Source: Pelecanus crispus (taxonomy: Eukaryota; Chordata; Aves; Pelecaniformes; Pelecanidae). Taken from it: a stretch of 64,000 nt of DNA. Of this stretch, positions 31,901 to 44,770 are shown in pieces. The notes under the pieces are model-generated. The model was not told where the DNA came from. It ran no database searches and saw only the letters and a program-made list of their open reading frames with translations. The stretch covers positions 911,001-975,000 of the forward strand of contig NC_134660.1 of assembly GCF_030463565.1 (NCBI RefSeq), read 5' to 3'. A program made the translations under genes and the position numbers. How positions within the stretch are numbered: position 1 is the first letter of the stretch; every line of letters starts with the position of its first letter.

Positions 31901-34900
31901 AAGGGTACGGGGTGGGGAAGAAGGAACACTCATTTTCCCAGGGCTTGTGTGCACATGAATGAAACTTGGTAATTTTTTGTGGAGATTTAAGGGTGTTCAA
32001 AACTGGAATTAGACTCAAATTAGTAACTCTCGCTGTTTCCGCAGACAGAAGGCAGTTTTTTAAGTTATCTGGCACTAGTAAGTGGTATTGTCTTGCTGGC
32101 TTTGAAAGGTATAAATTAATTAATTCTTGTATTGTTATTTTAGCATATTGATCGTGCTAAAAATAAATTGCATAATACATTGTACATATATCGGAGATAT
32201 GGCAGAAGAATTAAAAGCCACCCTTAAAGAGAGAAAAGTTCAAAAGAAAGGCAAGCATTTGCATTTCCTATGGACACTAGGAAAAAAGTTTACCTTAGGG
32301 TTCACAGATGTCCTTAATAAAGATTTTTATCCTGGCAGCAGCAAGATAATTTTGCAGGTTTTAAGCTTTGAATATAATTCTGAATAAGAAATGAGAATTA
32401 CATTAATTTCATTACTGCTTTCCGATCCACCAAGATAATTTCTGCCTGAGTTGACCTGTTCAAATTTATTCTGATGCCTAAGAAAAAGTTTGTCGTGGAT
32501 CGCAGGGGGTGCCCTCTGATCTCGGAGATAATCAGTGCTTTTTTTTTTTTTTGGACAATGCTGCATTCTTCTGTCTCGTTAGCCGTGCCTTTTTAAATGA
32601 GGATAAAGATTGGAGAGGGATTTAGTGGTTTGGGGGTTTGTGGTTGGTTTTGTTTTTTTTTTTTAATTATTCTCCATTTTTAAAATTGGCTGTCCCTGTA
32701 TTTTTTTGAAATAAATCCTCTTGCTTTTTTGATCTGTTGCTGCTTTTACAGATTGCAATTAGCAAATATCTTCTGATGAAATGTCTTTGAATATTTGGAA
32801 TAGCTGCCTTTGTACTGAGTCACGGCCTACATATATGTACAGAGTGGATATGTTTTGCAATGTAGGCCATCTCTTTGTGTACTGAGAACTTAGGTACACA
32901 AGCACTGTAGTCAAAGGAGGCTTCCCGAGAACAGCAGTTGGTCTAGATGTTTGCGGTCTTTTATTTCATCATATTGCTAAATATTTATTTCACCCATGTC
33001 TTACGGATTTACTCCCTCTAATTTAGCATGACAATGGGTATGTGTGATATGTGCTTGCATTTATAATTCTTACTCTGTTTTCCATGGTCTAAGGTTCTGC
33101 GCCATGTACTGCAGCGCAAGAGCCTTATAATGCACACTTTAAACACATCGGAAAGAATGAATCTTGTTTCTGCACAAAGGAGAAATTTGTAATAACACTG
33201 ACGCTGATCAGTTGAGGATGTCTTTCCAAGAAAGTACTCATCCAACTTTTCCTGAACTAGGTGTCTGGTTTCCCAAAGGGTCACTGCAGCCTTTTAAGCT
33301 GAACTGACCAGTTACAGAGGCTTGGCTTAAAGGTTAGTAGGGAAATACCCCGACCCTTTCAGGGACAGTAGGACTGATTGATTTTTCTGATATGCTGCCC
33401 AACTAATGCGCTTTCCTAGCATAAGAAGACGCATCGAGGGCAAGAATGAAAATCTAATGAGCAGTTTAAAGATACGCATGCACGTGGTCTCTTCAGAGTC
33501 ACTGCTGTTAAAATGATTACCCCTGAAGAGAAGGCAGCTATTGATCCTGCTGGACAGGTATACCAAGTTTGTTAGAAGTACAGGAATAAATCGTGGTATG
33601 TCACCGAGTAATACGGAAGGCTGCTGCTTTGGGGGGATTTTTTTGGTTCATGTATCACTTAAAAGCAGACAGAAGAAATATAAAGATTGTCTGGGAATTC
33701 TTGTCTGTAGGAAAGCAGGAGGTTCTTCAGGTGAGCTGCAAGAGAATTATGTTTTCTTCCTGGTTTAGCGTGGAAGGCATAGGAGTGAAACCATCGTAAG
33801 AGCCGAGGTTTTGTTTCTCCTTGCTGTGTACCATAGTCCGGCTGGAAAAAATGGCCAGCAGGCAGTGGTCAGAAAGCCACTTGGGTGTTTCCAGACAAAT
33901 GCAGGCTGTCTCAGGGTTTTTTCCCCTAACAACTGCAATTTGGAAAACAAACTTCATTTGTTAAAAAAAGATTTAAGGAGTGCTGCTTCACTCCAGCTGA
34001 CTTGCTGTTAATGTTGAGGTTACAGCCCTCGTGCCGAGCGGTGTTTGGTGATGCTGCACCTTTCATTCGTCAACCTGTAATTCCAAAATCAGTTGTCGAA
34101 AAATTTTGGAGATTTGTTGTGTGTGTGGTTTGGGGTTGGGGGGGGGGGGGGGGGGTTGGTTGGTTGTTTTTTAATGCAGCAACTAATCAGTACAATTTCT
34201 TGAGTAGCATAGGAAGATTATGAAAATGAGTTGTTGCGCCATTCAAAAGTCGTAACTTAGCATGTTTCTCAGAATGCAGAGTAATGATTTTTCTCTACGT
34301 GAGAAGTTACATAACATATTAAAAGAAGGGGGAAGGATGGGCATGTAGGGAGCTAAAATTTTCAGACTTTCCAGTTTTTCCCAAACCCCTGTTGGAGTTA
34401 ATGCATTTAGATTTCTATTGAGAGCTGATACTAGCAAAAAGTAAGAGGAATTAACAGAGTGAAGCGAGGAGAAGGCTGCAGCATAGACCTCAAGTAGCCA
34501 AACTGCTGACAGTCCCCTGCCACCAGTAACATTGAACTGAAAAAAAAATAGTGAGGATCTATAATTGTTGCTTGTATCGGACTTCTGGCTTATTTGATCT
34601 GAACAAAAGCGAGTGTGTTATGGCTAAGTGCTGTTTCTGTTTACAGTCTTAATTTTGCAATTTCATCTTCAGATTGCCTCACCTCTGTTTTGCCTGTAGT
34701 CTGGGAATAATAATCAAGGGGCAACTGATAGTGGAACGTAACTTTGTCCTTCTCAGTCATTCACGTGTGCTGCTTGCTACCATGTGCTGCACGTTTGAAG
34801 GGGATATGGGAGTTAAAAACTATGGGATGTTGTGTTCCCAGTGCCTGTGAATTGTGAGCTGCAAAATAATCCTGCAACTGTGCATTGGCACATCTGAGAG

Positions 34901-37900
34901 CTTGCAAAATGAAAGACACAGACAGCATATTACAAAATAGTTTCCAGTTTTGCTTTTCAAACAGGAATTCAGCCTTCTTCCCCGAGTAACTCGATGCAGG
35001 GCAATGAATTGAAGTGTTGTTTGCGTACTTTCCCTATAAAATACTGGTATGCTTTCATCTCCATGCTTAAAACTCTCAGCCTCCCTCCTGCATCCTGTGA
35101 GAATTACTTAATACCTTTACCAGGAAGACAACTTTCTCAATAAGCTTTGATAAATCTAGGAAGTTTATTAGAAAAGAACTGTTGTAAAAGAGAACTTACT
35201 ATTTAAGGGTTTCCAGTGGTGGTTACTTGTGTGTCTACTTGAGCAGCCTGTGTGATTAAATTTAGTGTATTACTGTCAGATGAGTAAATATCCCTGGTCT
35301 GCAGATGTGGAACTGAGAGACCTGCCTGACATGTAAGCGAGAGACAGCTGAGGTTAGAGCTCTGTGTTATTTCTGATCCAGACTACTGCCCTAGCCACAG
35401 GGTCACGATTTCCCTTTTCGGTTCTTTTTAGATTTTCTACATAATTTCCTCCCTAAGGTTTTTCAGACAGTGGATAGCGTATATTATAATAAAGGAGATA
35501 AGAATCAGTCGCCTCTTACTTTGTGGTTATATTGAAGCTGCTATGTACAGGCAAAAAGCCGTGAACGCAGAAAATAGCAATTGGGAAATCTTACTCATCT
35601 CACGATCTGTTTCGGATCGCTTAAGCTAAGCAGGGAACAGAACATAGCCAGTGTTTCAGCTGGAGATCTCTCAGAATAATGATACATAAAATTAGTTCAG
35701 ACTGAAAAATGATTCCTTCCAAGACAGCCCAAGCACGAAGGTATCAGCTTTCTGTTAAGCCTTGGATATCGTTAATAGTCCAAAGGTCTTATGACACTTA
35801 AAATTAAAGCCTGCGTCCTGTTCAGGCTCTGGTTTGGTAACTGATTCTTATGTAAACCCCTGTGTTTTCAGCAGGTTAAGGCATCCTGCACCTCCCTTTC
35901 ACAGAACAGTTTCTGGAGGGTGCTAAAAGAAAACGCACCGTATGTCAACGGAGGGGGTGACTTCGATATTAGCTGCACGATGACCTAGTTCCCAGGGGCT
36001 CGAAGGAGAGCCAGCGCGTTGAGAAATGAGAGCGTCGAGGCAGCGCGTTATCTAACTGCCCATTCTAGTTGCAGGTCTGTAATGGAAAATGATTCATCAG
36101 CCATCACCAAGGAAACCAGGGAGTGTGTCAGAATATACTACTTCACCCAGAGTTAGAGTTTGTGCCCCTTTTTTTCGAAATCATATAGCTGGTAATTTAG
36201 GGTTAATGCATAGGAAAATTCCTGCTTGGCCTGAAATGTTGTCTCATGTTCTGTGAAAATGTAAGCTTTTTGTTACTACCAGAAAACAACTGGATTTTAT
36301 TATACAGTGTCTCGTGGATTTTAATTTACTCATTTTAGGCATATATTTTCATTGATTATAGTAATCCATCCACTTTGCCTACTGTTTAAAAAAAATACAG
36401 AAATAATGTTAGATTGTCACCGAAGATAACTTCAGTGGTTTAAATTAATTTAAGCTCATGTAACTTGTGTACGTTATGTTGCTGTCATAGCTCTTGGCTT
36501 TTCCCATCCCACAGAGACCTCATTCCCCAGGGGGCTGCGATTTAATCTGTCCTTTCTGTCGAGGAGGAGACAGATCTGCAGGAGGAACAGTTTGTGGAGG
36601 ATTAGCCAGGAGATGGCAGTGGAGCGGATCACTGCCTGCTGCACGCTTCTCGAAGAAGCAAATGAAGTGGATGAAGGAAGGCAGCTCGCTCCTCTGACGG
36701 TATCGATGTTGGAATCTGTGCATGAAGTAACTTACCGAACTAGAAAACGTTTCCAGTTTGCAGCTTGTTTCTAATTAATTGCTAACATCCCGGGATCCCT
36801 CAAATTTTCACTTTGCTTAAGTTGTATTTCCCTAACTAGAGCCACCGAACGCTGTAAGTCCGTGTTGCAGCTGCAGTGACTCTTCGTTGTGGCTCTTGCC
36901 AGCAGAATTGTCTGAGCTCGTTTATGAATTGCACTGCGACAGAGCCCGGAGAGTTTTGTTCCTCCAGTATTTTCTAAATATGCTCAGCCACTTGAGGCTG
37001 CGGTGAGAGATTTGTCACCTCTGTCAGTCGCTTTAGAAACCGTTGAGATGATTGGTGTCAGTTGTTGTATTGGGTGACTGGCAAGGAGTAGGAGGATTTT
37101 TAGGCTTGGTTTATGAGAAAGCAGAGATTGAACTTGCTTCCATGTGAAAGAATAGGGTTTCCAGCTGAATGAGTGCAATGTGTTTTGCAAACTGGGCTGC
37201 AGTTGCCGAGAGCATCACCTCGCTCTGCTCGCCGGCTTGGTGGCGTGAGAGCCGCCGGAGCGGCCGATGCCACTGACCTGTAGTGTGTGCAGAGAGCCGG
37301 CGTTATCTCGGCGTCTCTTGTGCCACTTCAGCAGAAGCTTATCCATCTGATAAAGCGCCCTATCTTGTGGCCTGTGTTTCCTGATTCCTATGTGTTATAT
37401 AGAACAGAACGTATAAAATACTTTGACTCCTGATGGGCAGTGACCTAACCACTCCTCCGGCGAGTCCTTGTTTCTTCCTTAGTGCCTTTTAGCATTAAAT
37501 ACAAAACTGAAGCCCGTGTCAACAGGAGAAATTCGCGAGAGCTCAGCTCAGGCTGGCGTAGCCCGCGCCGGGCACAGCTGGCCACTTGCTTTGTTGGGTG
37601 GCCCGACTGCACTGGGGGGGCTCGCAGAAAGGTGCGTGGGAAGGCCACCCCACGTGGTGCAGTGAAATGAATGGAGTTTGCTGTCTTGTTGCTTGTTAGC
37701 TCTTGAGGTTTTTTGTGTTATTGACCATATAAATATTACTCGGCCACTGAAAATTTATTGCTATAAAAGAAATACTGTGTGTTAGAGACTACTGAGTTGG
37801 GGAGACGGCACGAGTAGCTGTAACTGAAGTTTCCTTATCCGTGCGCCTGGAAGACAGAGCTACAGGGATCAGCTCCCCCTGTGAGCGGAGGAAAGCTTCA

Positions 37901-39129
37901 GTTTTACTCTGAGCTTCCCCAAAATAGTATGGGAGAGCGTGGCCGCCAGTGCAAGGAGGCCTGACACAGGCGGCCAGATTGATCTCATGGGGGCTGCTGA
38001 ACTGCTCTTAACCCAGCTGCTTCTGCGTGCTGCAGGATGGAAATAAAGCAAGGTGGGGGGACGGGATGGACAGACAGACGGCTTCGTGGACATTGTGGGC
38101 TTAGGGATGCTTATGTGCTGATGCAGTGCACGTGTCGGTGAGAAAACAGGAGGACAGACGTGGAGAGAGGCGTGCACCGGTGTATTCCTTGTAGGGCCGG
38201 GATGTTGTGGCCGTCGTGGGGAAGCCGTGTGTTCGTGCGAGGGCTGCCTGTCTGTTCAGGGGTTGCCAGGAGCCAGGTCAGCCCCATGCAGAAAGCGCTG
38301 TCCTCGCTTGCTCTCCGGGGCTCTTAACAGTGGAAAATCACTGGGATACAGGAATCACCCTTGCCAAACTCCTCCATCTGTGATGTTTCTGGAATGATCT
38401 TTGCCCCACTGTCTTTCAGTGGGAAGGAGACAGAAGGCAGCGGAGAATTTGCCCTTTCGCGTTTCCCACTTGCCTTGCACCCACTGACAAATCGCCCGAT
38501 CGTGGTCCCCTGCGTCAGTCGGAGCTGGTGTTGACTCCAGAGGGGGTCACGCGAAAGGAGAAACAGCCAGAGCCACACTGTGCGGAGGAAAGGGGTGCGC
38601 TCTGCAGCCAACAGCCAGGATGTCTCAGACTAAATAATAGTAAATAAATAGACGATAAAATATTTCCTTGATAACCAGGGTTGTCTCTCAGAAGAGGCCG
38701 GTGACTGCAGGCAGCTGTCGGTACGTAAAGGTCGGTGTCCTTTAGTGCCTGGGAGCAGGGGCCGCTAAGAAAGGTCTCGGAATCGCCAACCCTTTGGCTG
38801 CAGAAGCGCTCCGAGCTCTGCTCCTGGCTGGAACTGAATTTTGACGAAATGGGGAAACTTCAGGGCATGGGGGGCTAAGGCTTGAGCGCTCCGACAACGT
38901 GGCGTTCCCCGGAGCGGCCGGCCCTCGTCCAGCCCACGTAGGGACCAGAAAACTGTGGGTTTTGCAGACCTTTTGAATTTTGTTTGCGTCCGGCCATTCT
39001 TAGACACTTTTAATTAAAAAGCAAGACAAACCCCAGCCTCTGGTGGTCTCCTAAGTACATGTTTTTCAGGCCGTGCGGCGGCGTCCCCTCCCTGCCCACA
39101 CCCTCTGCCTCCAGCCTTTGAACAAGCTG

Positions 39130-39130
<1 letters not shown>
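28998..39130. other. Intergenic region between ZNF652 and PHOSPHO1
   Basis: No protein-like reading frame or splice structure is visible. It holds a CR1 fragment (30885-31102) and a G-run near 34138-34155. Composition becomes more GC-rich towards the right end. Distal ZNF652 3'UTR or regulatory elements could lie here but cannot be seen. Confidence 0.5.
30885..31102 (-). mobile_element. CR1 LINE 3' fragment
   Basis: Read on the minus strand this has the hallmark phrases of the CR1 3' end: GGAAAAGGTTCTTCACC, then CACTGGAACAGGCTCCC, then GGGTCCCTTCCAACTTGAG and the terminal ATTCTATGAT. It is 5'-truncated, as nearly all CR1 copies are, and has lost coding capacity apart from a short remnant of the end of ORF2. 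It is the best single sign that the window is avian. Confidence 0.93.
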
Positions 39131-39132
<2 letters not shown>

Positions 39133-39163
<31 letters not shown>

Positions 39164-39170
39164 CGCAGGC
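39133..39170. repeat. T-homopolymer, 38 bases
   Basis: An uninterrupted T-run just upstream of the GC-rich PHOSPHO1 promoter region. A matching A-run of 26 lies on the far side of the island at 40893-40918. Lengths of such runs are often unreliable in assemblies. Confidence 0.9.
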
Positions 39171-39441
39171 GCCTCCCGTACAAATTAGACATCCTGGAAA
39201 ACCGAGGATACCGCTTAAACACCACCCAGCAGCGCAGGGGAGTATTTTGGGGTGTGGGCAGTGCTGGGGCTGCCCTGCGTGTGTGCCTGGCCGGGCACCC
39301 TGCAATTCCGTGTCCCGGGGCAGAGCCGGTGCCTAAAATTATCCCGGGCCGTGGGTTCGGGGGCCGCGGGGAGCGCGGGGTGCCCGTACGGCGCCTTTCC
39401 CCGGAGCGGGGACGGCGGAGCTGGCACCGGCCCCCGGGCTG

Positions 39442-39775
39442 CTTTGGGGGAGCATTTGTGCATTTTTGGGGGGAGCATTTGTGTATTTTGGGGGAACATT
39501 TGTGCATTTTTTGGGGGGAGCATTTGTATATTTTTGGGGGGAGCATTTGTATATTTTTGGGGGGAGCATTTGTCCATTTTTGGGGAGCATTTGTCCATTT
39601 TTGGGGGGAGCATTTGCATTTTGGGGGGGAGCATTTGCATTTTTGGGGGGAGCATTTGCATATTTTGGGGGAGCATTTGTGCATTTTTTGGGGAACATTT
39701 GTGCATTTTTTGGGGACCATTTGTCCATTTTTGGGGGGAGCATTTGTCCATTTTTGGGAGCATTTGTGCAATTTT
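39442..39775. repeat. Minisatellite, 15 copies of a 19-24 bp unit
   Basis: The core is GGGGGGAGCATTTG followed by a variable (T)(G/C/A)(C/T)ATTTTT. The segment CATTTG occurs 15 times. Copies differ in G-run and T-run length, so the unit drifts through all frames; this is why three overlapping plus-strand frames stay open across it. No protein is implied. It sits 0.2-0.3 kb upstream of the probable PHOSPHO1 promoter. Confidence 0.93.
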
Positions 39776-39879
39776 TTGCTCCCCCCCCCCCCGCTGCGCT
39801 CGCCCCTTGTTTTGGGGCAGAAGCCCCCCAGGTCCCAGACCCGCTCCAGGCGCTGGCCGGGGGGGGGGGAGCGCTCGTC

Positions 39880-40174
39880 TCCGCGCCCCCTCCCCGCGGG
39901 CTGTGGGCGTGGCCCCGGCGGGCCCCGCCCCCTGGGTGCGCGCCGGCGCGGCTGCCATTGGCTGCGCGGGCGGTGACGCGCGGGGACTGCGGTTGTTCGG
40001 CCGAGCCGCGCCGCGGCTCCGTTTGCGTCGCTTTAAAGGGGCCGCGCCCGCGGCAGCCCCGCCAGCGGCGCCGGCCCCGCCGCACCGCACCGCGCTCCGC
40101 AGCCGCCGCTGCCCGGCCCCGTTCGCGGCCGAGACGCCGGGCTGCCTGCGCACCCACCGGGAGGCTCCGACCCG
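39880..40174 (+). promoter_or_regulatory. PHOSPHO1: Probable PHOSPHO1 CpG-island promoter and 5'UTR exon
   Basis: In the CpG island that spans about 39780-40870 there is an inverted CCAAT box (ATTGG, 39957-39961), a CRE-like TGACG (39974-39978) and a TTTAAA element (40032-40037) in promoter-like order. A splice donor CCCG|GTAAGG follows, ending a candidate untranslated exon at 40174. PHOSPHO1 is the next gene on this strand, 4.5 kb downstream, and mammalian PHOSPHO1 also starts with a non-coding exon. The link is inferred, not shown. Confidence 0.5.
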
Positions 40175-43100
40175 GTAAGGGGGCCCCGGGGGCCGGTCAG
40201 GCGCGAGGCTGCAGCGGGGCGACCGGTACCGGGAGCTGCCGACCTGGCAGCAGCTCCGAGGAGCGGTGCCCTGGCTGTCGGCACCGGGAGCTGCCGATCC
40301 CGGAGGGCTGGCGGCGGGGCCGGGGGGTGCCCCCACCCCCCCCCGTGGGGGTCTCCGCCGGCCGGGGCGGCCGGCACCGATCCGGTAGGACCCTGCGGGG
40401 AGCGGGGCGGCTGGTGCCGGTACCGGCAGGTGCCAGGCGGGCAGCAGCCTCCGAGCGCCGGCGGTGCATGAGTCAGCCCCGTTGCGGCTGCCGCCGGTAC
40501 CGGGAGCACCCGAGGGGCGGCCGGGCGTGAGTCGGCACCGCTCGCCGGGCTGCAGCGCGCCGGTACCGGAGCAGCAGCCGCTGCGGGTCCCAGCAGCAGC
40601 GGCCGCGGGGAGCTGGCCCCGGTGCCGGGGGATGCTGCGGGACCGGCACCGACACCGGCACCGCGGCGGGGATCCGCGATCTGGGAGCCGCTTCTGGGCC
40701 CCCGCAAAGCCGCCGCCCGCCTGGCACCCGCCGCCCGCCAGCCCCAGCGCTTTGGGACCAAGCCCACCTCTTCGGGGATTTATTTTTTTTTGTTGCAGAG
40801 CAGAGAGCTCCGGCCCCGGCGGCCGCGGCGGGAGCCCGTGGCTGCGGTAACGCCGCGGCTTCCTGGCAGGCAGCAGGAAAAATAAACACCATAAAAAAAA
40901 AAAAAAAAAAAAAAAAAAGGAACATCCCCATAACCCGAGGTGACCGGTCACGGTGTCGCAGGGGAGGGTGTTCCCGTTCCTGTTCACCCCTGCCCGGCGG
41001 ATTTGGGGTGAAGCGGGAGCCGTGGGGCAGAAGAAGGGGCGAGGTGGCACCTCGGCGCGTGGAGGGGCTCGGGGACCCCTCCGAGCCCTGCCGTCCCGCA
41101 GCTTGGTCATTTGCTGCTGCTTCGGGAGCCGTGTAGCTGGCCAGCGATGGGAGCGGGTCGGGTTTTATTCCAGGAGCAGTGAAATTGTCTCACGATCCCG
41201 ATGACGTGCCTGATGGTGCCGAGGTCTGTGCCGGAGAGGGAGAGTTTCCCCTCCTTTGCTTTTGGGGCAGCAGGACCCTGTCCTCTTGTTTTGCCCTTAA
41301 TACTGCCCTAAGGGGTGGGAAACACGCGCCAAAGGTGAGTGGATGGGCTTTGAGTTAAACCCAAACACGCTGTACCCACCAGAAACATCAAATGGTTTTT
41401 TAAGGTTAAAAATGTTAAAAACAGACGAGGAGAGTACGCTGGGGGATTAAAACCAGCCCGGGAACTGCACCTGCAGTTGGGAAGTGCCCCCGTGGCCCCT
41501 CGCTTTTGCGGTTCCCAGCCCCTCGGCGGTTCCCAGCTCCGAAATCAGGCGCTGGTCCCCGTCCACGCTCGCTTGGATGCGCCGGGGGCTCACGCAGGGC
41601 CTGATCCTGTGGCAGAGGGCGGGTGCGTAGCGCAGCACTGCTCCTCTCCCTGCAGCGCGTCCTGCGCTGAACCCGTTACGGGATTAAGCCCGGAGTCGCG
41701 CGGCGGTGCAGAGATCCCCTGGGATGAGCAGCAGGAGCTGATCTGCAGAGATAAGGAGGGTGGCGAATATTGCCGGGCCCCAGCCTTTGCTCCCTGGGCC
41801 TCTTCGGGGCAGAAAGACCCCCAGGATGGCTGGGGGTATTGCCAGAGGGGGAGAAAACATCAAGATTTGGGGGATAAACTACCCTGGGAAATTATTCTTG
41901 AGGTGAGCCCAGCAGCTCACCGCGTTTGACCGGGCGTATTTTGACCCTCATCCCCAATTCAGTTTGTTTAACCCTTTATGTTTGACGCAATTAATAAGCA
42001 AATATCTGTCTTATTTTCTGTTTCAATATTCAGGCTTTGCATAATGTTAGGAAGTGCGGCTGCTTTGCTTTTAGTTTGGAGGGAGTCCCTTTTTTGCAGA
42101 AGGTGGACGGACGTGCTCCCGGGAAGCAGCCGCCGGGTGAGTCATCTCCGCACAGAAATAGCTCTGCTAGGAGCGGTGGCACGGTCCTGCAGGGATTTCG
42201 TTTCTCCCTACTCCGGATGGAGCCGGCAGCTCCAACCCACGCCGCAAGCAGTGTGCCCACGGGCACCGCCGGCTCCTGGCTGGATTTAACAGGGAAATTC
42301 AGGGCTGGGAGATTTGCTGAGAATTTTTTTTCCTCATCTCCGCTCCCCTCCTGCGCGGGGCAGAGTCAGGGTTTGCGGCAGCTGCTGCCAGACCCCGCAG
42401 CTCAGCCTGCTTGCCTTTAGCTGGGGGGGAGCAGCGCTGGCTGACCGCGTCGCTCCTAGCGCTGGTATCTCCCTTTTCGGTGTCGGAAGGGGAAACCAGC
42501 GCATGGGGGAAGGATGCGATTTGCCCAACAGCCCCCAGAGGCCGGTGGTGAGAAATCCCATCCCAGAGCTTTATTCATTAAATAAAGCTGGCTTAGATTT
42601 TAATTTCTCCTTTGCATAAAAACAATGCGCATTTTGATACAATTAGTAGCAGCGTTGGGGACGGCTGAGAGCAGAAGGCGGCTCTTGCAGAAGTGTGGCA
42701 GGGATGCTCCGATCTCCCGCCGGTAGATGGGGGCAGCAATTGTCCGAGCTGACTTCGTGGATTATCATTTTCCTTAGAAATCCCGTAGAAAATGGTCCGG
42801 TGGCCTCGCTTCTCCCCCACGGCGGGGAAGCTGCTGTCAGGGTGCTCGGCTCTGTGCAGCCGCGGTGGCAGTGCCGGCGACACCGGGGCAAGGAGCCTGC
42901 CAGAGCAACCAGTTTTGCTTTCCAGCTCTTGGGAGCGGCTGGATTTATCCCTGCTGGGGCTTTTGGCGTCCACGGTGCTTCAGGGAGAGCAAAGCGGTGC
43001 CGGGGAGGTGGGGAGGGGAGGCAGGAGCTCCCAGGGAGCTCCTCTGAGGACAAGTTAACGTGAGATCAGGGTGGCTGATGCCGCTTCCAACCTCGCGCTG

Positions 43101-44710
43101 GTCAGCTCTCGAAGGAGGCGAAACTAAAATAAGCCAAAAGAGCCCAAACTGGCTTTTCCCCAGCTCGTAGGTCAGTTTTTTTATGTGCATAACAAAACGT
43201 TAATTCAGGAGAGGTGGCTGGATGGAAGGTGTTTGGGGAACCTCAGCTGCAAAGCGCTGAAGGGACTCTGCATTGCGCAGAGGTTGCTGTTCAGGTCTGT
43301 GTTTGACCCAGTCTGCCCAAAATTCAAGATGCGTGCTGTTAGCCTTTCCAGGTTTGCAAAATGCAAAAATCTGAGGCCCAGAAGAGCTTTTTGAGGGGCG
43401 GGTTTGCTCCCCGTGTCCACGTCGTCCCTTACAGCTGCCCGCAATGGTGTCCACGGGGCTAAGCAGCTGTTCCAGGGCTCTTTCCCTGTGCGCTGCATCG
43501 GTGCCGCAACGTCTCCTTAAGGCTTAGACCCAAATTATTTTCTCACCGCTGGCAGCTCTTTAGAATATAACGACAAAAATTACAATTACATTTTCATGTT
43601 TAATCTTTTTTTCCTGTTTCTCTTGGTTTGGACCTGAAAATCGTGGTGGCTAATCCCACTCCCAGGCTGGCTGTGGCATTATTTGGCTTCAGATGCTGTC
43701 TGTAAATAAATATCAGCTTTTGATGGATGCTTCTACAAAGAAATAGCTAGCGTTTGGTTTGAAGGTTTTACAAAAAGTCGCTTTTACAAGATTTCAACCC
43801 AGGGTTTAATTCTGAGTGCCCGTTTCCCATTGCAGCGTGCCACCTTTGAGTTGCAGTTGTGGTTTATTATTTTAGCAGAGTCGTGAATCGCGTTTGTGCC
43901 CAAAATAGTTTGATGCTCAGCTTCAAACCAGACAAATCCCCCACAAACCACCTTCAGCTGAACAACTCTTCCTGCTGTCGTGCTGATGACAAAAAAACCC
44001 ATTGAAATCCTCTTAGCCCCAGCTAAGCCCAGCTGCCGGTGCCCAGTTAAAATTTCCCGTGTCCCAGTGTGTTATTCCTCCTGCCAGCAGCCGGCCGAGT
44101 TTCCAGCCGGGTTTGGCTGCGAGGTTGGTTTTTTTGAGGCTTCCCATCGCTCTGCTTTCATCGCTGTGGACCACAAGAGGTCGGCAAAATTCAGGAGACG
44201 TAACCTGGGCTCTGCCTTGGCTCCGGGGCGGCAGACTGGCACCTCCTCGCCGGGGCTGCCTGGGCACTCGGTGTCATGCCAGGATAATTATTCCATTACA
44301 AGAAACACCCTAAACTAATTATACTGGAAGAGAATCAGGGCAATTTTGGAACAGGGCATGTGTTGCTGGGGTTTATTGCCGAGCCGTTCTGCTGGCCGCT
44401 TTCATGTGCGGCAAAGCCTGGGTGCTCGGGGGAATTAAGAGGGATCAGAAGCATTAAACGGGCTCTGCCCGCTCACCGTACTCTCCGGAGACCCCTTAAT
44501 TCCTCCGCTCCTGGTGCAAAAGGTCCCGAGCTTGGGAGTTCGCTGCAGGACGTGGAGCCCAGCCGTGCCATGCCGTTTGGTGCTGTGCCCGAAGGTGGCA
44601 GCCGCGGAAAACCCGAGCCGTTAACCAAACTCCCCCTTCTTTGTGGTTTGCAGGCAGGAGAGCAGCCCAGCGAGCCCTAAGCGCTGCCTTCAGCACCGTG
44701 CTGCCTGCAG
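40175..44710 (+). other. PHOSPHO1: Probable PHOSPHO1 intron 1
   Basis: GC-rich sequence with no coding exon recognised. Near 40220-40570 the palindrome-like GGTACCGG or GGCACCGG followed by AGC recurs several times, making a loose dispersed repeat. Two acceptors could end the intron: TGGTTTGCAG (exon from 44654) and GTGCTGCCTGCAG (exon from 44711). Confidence 0.4.
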
Positions 44711-44725
44711 AGGGATGGTCTTAAA

Positions 44726-44770
44726 ATGAAAAGGTGCTGCGAGGGCGTCGGGCTGCCATGCCTGTTTAAG
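44726..44770 (+). CDS. PHOSPHO1: PHOSPHO1 first coding exon (15 codons)
   Basis: Only 45 coding bases, beginning ATGAAAAGG and ending AAG before GTCAGT. It is out of sight for simple ORF scans, because the frame runs on into the intron as an unrelated 127-codon frame. Conservation of length and of Cys4, Gly9, Leu10, Cys12 and Leu13 with human supports it. Confidence 0.85.

Noticed and set aside
39215-41110. Minus-strand frame of 631 codons with CSPQK/KCSPPK repeats
   Set aside because: The repeats are the translated 39442-39775 minisatellite and the remainder is CpG-island sequence; other frames are equally open.
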